From assembly GCA_026397675.1 (NCBI GenBank), contig JAPLUH010000355.1, positions 1-8,704 on the forward strand: a stretch of DNA of 8,704 nucleotides, read 5' to 3'. The position numbers and the translations under genes were made by a program. This DNA comes from Verrucomicrobiota bacterium. GTDB lineage: Bacteria; Verrucomicrobiota; Verrucomicrobiia; Limisphaerales; UBA9464. Shown in pieces: positions 5,681 to 8,704 of the stretch. Each line of letters begins with the position of its first letter. The first letter of the stretch is position 1. Under the pieces are notes generated by a model. It saw only the letters and a list, made by a program, of their open reading frames with translations. It was not told the origin of the DNA and ran no database searches.

Positions 5681-7276
5681 ATGAAACCCCTCCATCCAAC
5701 TTCGATCGGGGTTGGTCTTTTCAAAGAGCTCCGAATCTCGCCCGAATGGTTCGCCTCGACCCTTGCGCTCGCCCTCCACTGCCTCGGCGCAGAGTTGGCA
5801 CCCAACAACCTTGCGAGCCTACAAGGTCAACTCCAACAAGCACTCAACGGAACCAACACATCCTCGGTCCTCTGGGGCGCCCTGGTGACACGAATTGATG
5901 GAACAACGGTGTTTGGTACCAACACCCACAAATCCTTCATCCCCGCCTCCAATACCAAGCTGTTCATCGGAGCCATGGCCCTGGACCAACTCGGCCCAGA
6001 AGCACGACTGCACACACCCGTGCACGTGAGCAACCCACCCGACGCCGAAGGAGTACTGCACTCCGACCTGTGGATTCTCGGCCAAGGCGACCCCAGCCTC
6101 GGCACCGCACCTCGATCCGAAACCGGAGATAGCCGGGGCACCTGGGATGAAGCCCTCGTCCCCTGGGTGACCCATTGGCAATCCAAAGGACTAAAACGCA
6201 TCATCGGCGACCTCGTCCTGTGCGATGCAGCCGTGCGAACTCCCGAATACGGACCCGGATGGGATAACGAAGATCGCGCCGAGTGGTACGGCGCACCCGT
6301 CTCAGCCTTCGTGGTCAATGACAACACCTTCCGCCTGGTGGCCCCCGCAGCCCCACCCGGAGCCACAAACATCCCCTTCCACACTCATCCACCCCTCCCA
6401 TCCCTCGCCGTGAATTGGCAGGTATTGCCCGGAACCAACACCACACACCGCATCCAATACGACCGCCAATTTCCCGGCGGACCCATTGAATTTCGCGGCC
6501 GCTTTGCCCCCGGCACCAATGGTTGGTCGGCCGAATTGGCCGTGGCAGACCCCGCCCGAGTTTTCGGAGAACTATTGAAGAGCACACTCGAACGCCGAGG
6601 CATCCCGGTTTCAGGATCCGTCCGAGTGGTTCATGCCACCAACGGGTATCCCGCCACGGAGTGGGATCATCGAACTTCCGATCCACTCACCCGCCGTCTG
6701 GTACTCTGCCTCAAACCCTCGCAGAACTTGCACGCCCAATTGTTGCTGACCGAAGTCGGCCGTCAGGCAGAAAGAGAGGCGACGACTGGAGCCACCTCCC
6801 CCGCTCCCCGTCGGCACGATGAGTGGGGGCTAATCCGACTGTCAGAATTCCTCACCCGGGCCGGAATCACCAACGACTCCGTGCGACTCGAAGAGGGATC
6901 TGGGCTGTCACGAACCAACCGCGTCACGCCGGCCGCCACCGTGGCATTGTTGCGCTTCATGGCTGCCCACCCTCAGCAGAAAGCATGGAACGAAAGCCTA
7001 CCCCTGGGCGGCGTGGACGGAACGCTCAAACACCGTTTCAAGACGGGCCATGCCCATCGCGCCGTACGGGCCAAAACCGGCAGCCTGCGCGGCGTCCACG
7101 CACTGGGCGGCTATGTGATTACGGCCACCGGTGAAGAACTCGTTTTCGCGATCTACGCCAACCACGCCCAAGGCGACCCTCTCGTCCGTGCCCGAATAGA
7201 CCGGTTCGTAGAAATCCTCGCCAGCGCCCAAAACTCAGCGCCTGTACCGCCCGCCTCCGCCCCACCGCCGCGTTGA
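5681..7276 (+). CDS. dacB: D-alanyl-D-alanine carboxypeptidase/endopeptidase, PBP4/DacB type (peptidase family S13)
   Basis: The enzyme trims or cleaves peptidoglycan peptides in the periplasm. I start it at ATG 5681 (531 aa): the frame stays open back to 5516, but that extension crosses the tRNA-Asn. The N-terminus has a late hydrophobic segment (WFASTLALALHCLGAELA, about 23-40) that fits a signal peptide with a long n-region. The catalytic SxxK motif is S90-N-T-K93 in IPASNTKLF. GSGLSRTNRVTPAA (Ser407 onward) is the second S13 motif, and K465-T-G in RAKTGSLRG is the third. The conserved LWILGQGDPSLG, IIGDLVL and GWDNEDRAEWYGAP lie between motifs one and two, in the large insertion typical of S13. 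About 317 residues separate motifs one and two. No good Shine-Dalgarno is seen. The gene converges on the protease gene with a 10-bp gap. Confidence 0.93.
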   Translation: MKPLHPTSIGVGLFKELRISPEWFASTLALALHCLGAELAPNNLASLQGQLQQALNGTNTSSVLWGALVTRIDGTTVFGTNTHKSFIPASNTKLFIGAMALDQLGPEARLHTPVHVSNPPDAEGVLHSDLWILGQGDPSLGTAPRSETGDSRGTWDEALVPWVTHWQSKGLKRIIGDLVLCDAAVRTPEYGPGWDNEDRAEWYGAPVSAFVVNDNTFRLVAPAAPPGATNIPFHTHPPLPSLAVNWQVLPGTNTTHRIQYDRQFPGGPIEFRGRFAPGTNGWSAELAVADPARVFGELLKSTLERRGIPVSGSVRVVHATNGYPATEWDHRTSDPLTRRLVLCLKPSQNLHAQLLLTEVGRQAEREATTGATSPAPRRHDEWGLIRLSEFLTRAGITNDSVRLEEGSGLSRTNRVTPAATVALLRFMAAHPQQKAWNESLPLGGVDGTLKHRFKTGHAHRAVRAKTGSLRGVHALGGYVITATGEELVFAIYANHAQGDPLVRARIDRFVEILASAQNSAPVPPASAPPPR

Positions 7277-7286
7277 GCTCTCCCAA

Positions 7287-8354
7287 TCACCAGTCGAAGT
7301 GCAGCGTACAGACTTCGGCACTGATCGAACGAAGTTGCAGTCGCGAGGCACCACGAATGCGATAAAAACGGGCCACGGTAGACACAGGCACTTCGATGCG
7401 ACGTTGATCTCCGTCGATCGAGTAAGCGGTTTCCTCCACGAAGACGCTCCGAAGATCGACAGAAGACTCGAGGATCGGTTGACCCGCAGCCGGCTGAGCA
7501 GAAGCCTGAAGAATCAACCAAGCCGCATGACTCGAAACACGGGTCACGTAGCCCCGGGTCCCCGTGGCCATTGCTCCGTCGGGCAGCCACTCCTGATTGC
7601 CCGGTTGCCCAACCCAGAGATCACGCGTGTCAAACAATGCACCGTACTTCGGTGGCGCGTTGGTGTCGGAGGTGTAAGGCCCTTCCACCGCGTATCCCAC
7701 ACCAGCCAGTTTCCACTGACCGTCCCGGTCGAGCAGGAAGGCGCCCGAGCCAGAATCGCCGCCGGAATAAATCCCTTCATCGGCACCGGCCGACCCGGAA
7801 AAATCAAAAACCAGCAACTCCCCCGCGGGCGACTGATCAGCCCCAACCAAACCCTTCACGGTGTTGGTACCCCAGCGCTGCACACCATCATAGTCGCCCA
7901 CCCACCAACCACGCCCCAACACGGCCTCCCCACGACGTCCACCACGGCCAAACAACATCAGAGGGCGACCCGCCTCGTGGGCACCTGTGTTCAACGGCGC
8001 AAAGTCCGCGAAGCGACCCGCCACCGTGAAGACATTGAAGTCGGTGCCGGGCCGGTTGGTCAGGGCCACGGTTCGGTAGTGGAGGCCGCGAAACTCGAAC
8101 GTATCGCCCGGAGCTCCACCCAGGTGGCGAGCGGTGAGGAATTGGCGAGGCCCAATGACCGTTCCCAGCGCAAATTGCCAACGTCCCTGCCAATGCCAAC
8201 CACTGGCCTCGAGGGCGCCAGAAGGGGGCGCCGTATTACGCACCGGATCACCTGAACCAAACACGATGATGGCTCGGGCCACCGGCAAGCCGAGGCCGCA
8301 GCAGAGGATCCACGCCCCAAAAATTGCCACGAACCGCAGCCGCTCCAACTTCAT
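7287..8354 (-). CDS. Secreted trypsin-like serine protease (S1-type fold)
   Basis: A 355-aa exported protein. I choose ATG 8354 because it overlaps the tadA stop (ATGA) and starts a clear signal peptide (MKLERLRFVAIFGAWILCC, cleavage likely after ARA28). The longer frame to 8633 lies inside tadA and is not credible. The probable triad is His77 in FLTARHLGG (the TAAHC position), Asp105 in GTDFNVFTV and Ser201 in SGGDSGSGAF. The oxyanion-type GDSGSG is followed by WKLAGVGYAV, as in S1 proteases. His and Asp are only 28 residues apart, shorter than in trypsin. The mature protein would begin IIVFG. Residues 277-355 form a separate tail (AAWLILQAS, PILESSVDL, RRIEVPV, RFYRIRG) resembling a C-terminal module I recall from verrucomicrobial exported proteins. 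The substrate is unknown. The protease call is good; activity is inferred. Confidence 0.87.
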   Translation of the reverse strand: MKLERLRFVAIFGAWILCCGLGLPVARAIIVFGSGDPVRNTAPPSGALEASGWHWQGRWQFALGTVIGPRQFLTARHLGGAPGDTFEFRGLHYRTVALTNRPGTDFNVFTVAGRFADFAPLNTGAHEAGRPLMLFGRGGRRGEAVLGRGWWVGDYDGVQRWGTNTVKGLVGADQSPAGELLVFDFSGSAGADEGIYSGGDSGSGAFLLDRDGQWKLAGVGYAVEGPYTSDTNAPPKYGALFDTRDLWVGQPGNQEWLPDGAMATGTRGYVTRVSSHAAWLILQASAQPAAGQPILESSVDLRSVFVEETAYSIDGDQRRIEVPVSTVARFYRIRGASRLQLRSISAEVCTLHFDW

Positions 8355-8704
8355 GAATCCGAGGGGTTTACCGGACGCTCCTTCCGGTTGCGTTGTTCGA
8401 GGAAGAAGCTCTTGAGAATGTGACGGCATTCCTCCTCGCGGACCCCCGGCGTAATTGCACTGCGGTGATTGAGGGTGGGAAACTGCAGAAGATTCATAGC
8501 CCCCCCGGCCGCGCCTCCCTTGGCGTCGGGGGCACCGAAGACCACGCGAGCCAACCGGCAATGGACAATGGCTCCAGCACACATGGGACACGGTTCTTTG
8601 GTCACGTAGAGCGTGCAGTCGATCAGACGCCAATCACCGACGGCTTCCTGGGCCATGGTTAAGGCCAGCATCTCCGCGTGCGCAGTCGCATCCTTGAGGA
8701 GTTC
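8351..8704 (-). CDS. tadA: tRNA-specific adenosine deaminase TadA, 5'-truncated by the window edge
   Basis: TadA converts A34 to inosine in tRNA-Arg(ACG) in the cytoplasm. 117 C-terminal residues are visible. The frame is open to the right edge, and its first residues, ELLKDATAHAEMLAL, contain the zinc/catalytic HAE motif (His codon 8678-8680, Glu codon 8672-8674). The ATG at 8671 lies just after this motif and cannot be the start. The other two zinc ligands are the cysteines of EPCPMCAGA (codons 8588-8590 and 8579-8581). HCRLARVVFGAPDAKGGAAG and the late REEECRHILKSFFLEQR are typical of TadA and separate it from dCMP or guanine deaminases, though those remain a lesser alternative. The stop overlaps the protease start by four bases. 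Confidence 0.93.
   Translation of the reverse strand, partial: ELLKDATAHAEMLALTMAQEAVGDWRLIDCTLYVTKEPCPMCAGAIVHCRLARVVFGAPDAKGGAAGGAMNLLQFPTLNHRSAITPGVREEECRHILKSFFLEQRNRKERPVNPSDS

Noticed and set aside
5819..7231. - strand and alternate + frames under the carboxypeptidase gene (for example 5827-6384, 6315-6686, 6823-7134)
   Set aside because: They are shadows of a frame with all three S13 motifs in order.
7299..8255. 318-residue + strand frame opposite the protease gene
   Set aside because: It is the antisense shadow of the protease, rich in Arg, Thr and Pro with no domain, while the - strand frame has a signal peptide and a triad.
8355..8633. N-terminal extension of the protease to an upstream start at 8633
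   Set aside because: It is tadA read out of frame. The ATG at 8354 starts a clean signal peptide and overlaps the tadA stop.

Overview
This GC-rich window is best read as a piece of chromosome from a Verrucomicrobia/PVC-type bacterium, perhaps of the Pedosphaera/Limisphaerales kind. That assignment is inference. It rests on a giant secretin with many more N-domain modules than textbook GspD or PilQ, and on a secreted protease whose C-terminal tail (PILESSVDL ... FYRIRG) resembles a tail module I recall from verrucomicrobial exported proteins. Nothing here is a marker gene that settles the phylum.

Left part (2-4560, + strand): an outer-membrane secretin gene that enters from the left edge. 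Twelve complete NolW/secretin-N type modules and the end of a thirteenth are visible before the pore domain. Its stop codon overlaps by one base (TGATG) the start of a small lipoprotein gene. The two look like one translationally coupled unit, probably part of a type II secretion or type IV pilus-like apparatus, with the lipoprotein as a candidate secretin-assembly partner.

Middle (4561-5549): a small conserved-looking hypothetical gene on the - strand (4612-4878), convergent with the lipoprotein gene and with a hairpin between them. About 670 bp without a convincing gene follow. This stretch holds at least ten copies, exact or degenerate, of an AGCCTGTCC motif, all in one orientation, an imperfect 58-bp duplication, a 14-bp-period tandem repeat, and a 105-nt element with nested inverted repeats. 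It looks like an extragenic repeat cluster of the REP/MITE sort.

Right part (5550-8704): a tRNA-Asn(GUU) with encoded CCA lies directly upstream (56 nt) of a PBP4/DacB-type D-Ala-D-Ala carboxypeptidase gene. A naive ORF for that enzyme runs back through the tRNA. Convergent to it, with a 10-bp gap, is a - strand pair: tadA (tRNA adenosine deaminase, running off the right edge) overlapping by ATGA a secreted trypsin-like serine protease.

Three of the real genes (secretin, carboxypeptidase, protease) have longest-ORF starts that are wrong or truncated; the entries give corrected boundaries. The most unusual items are the modular secretin with its coupled lipoprotein and the repeat cluster with its structured element.
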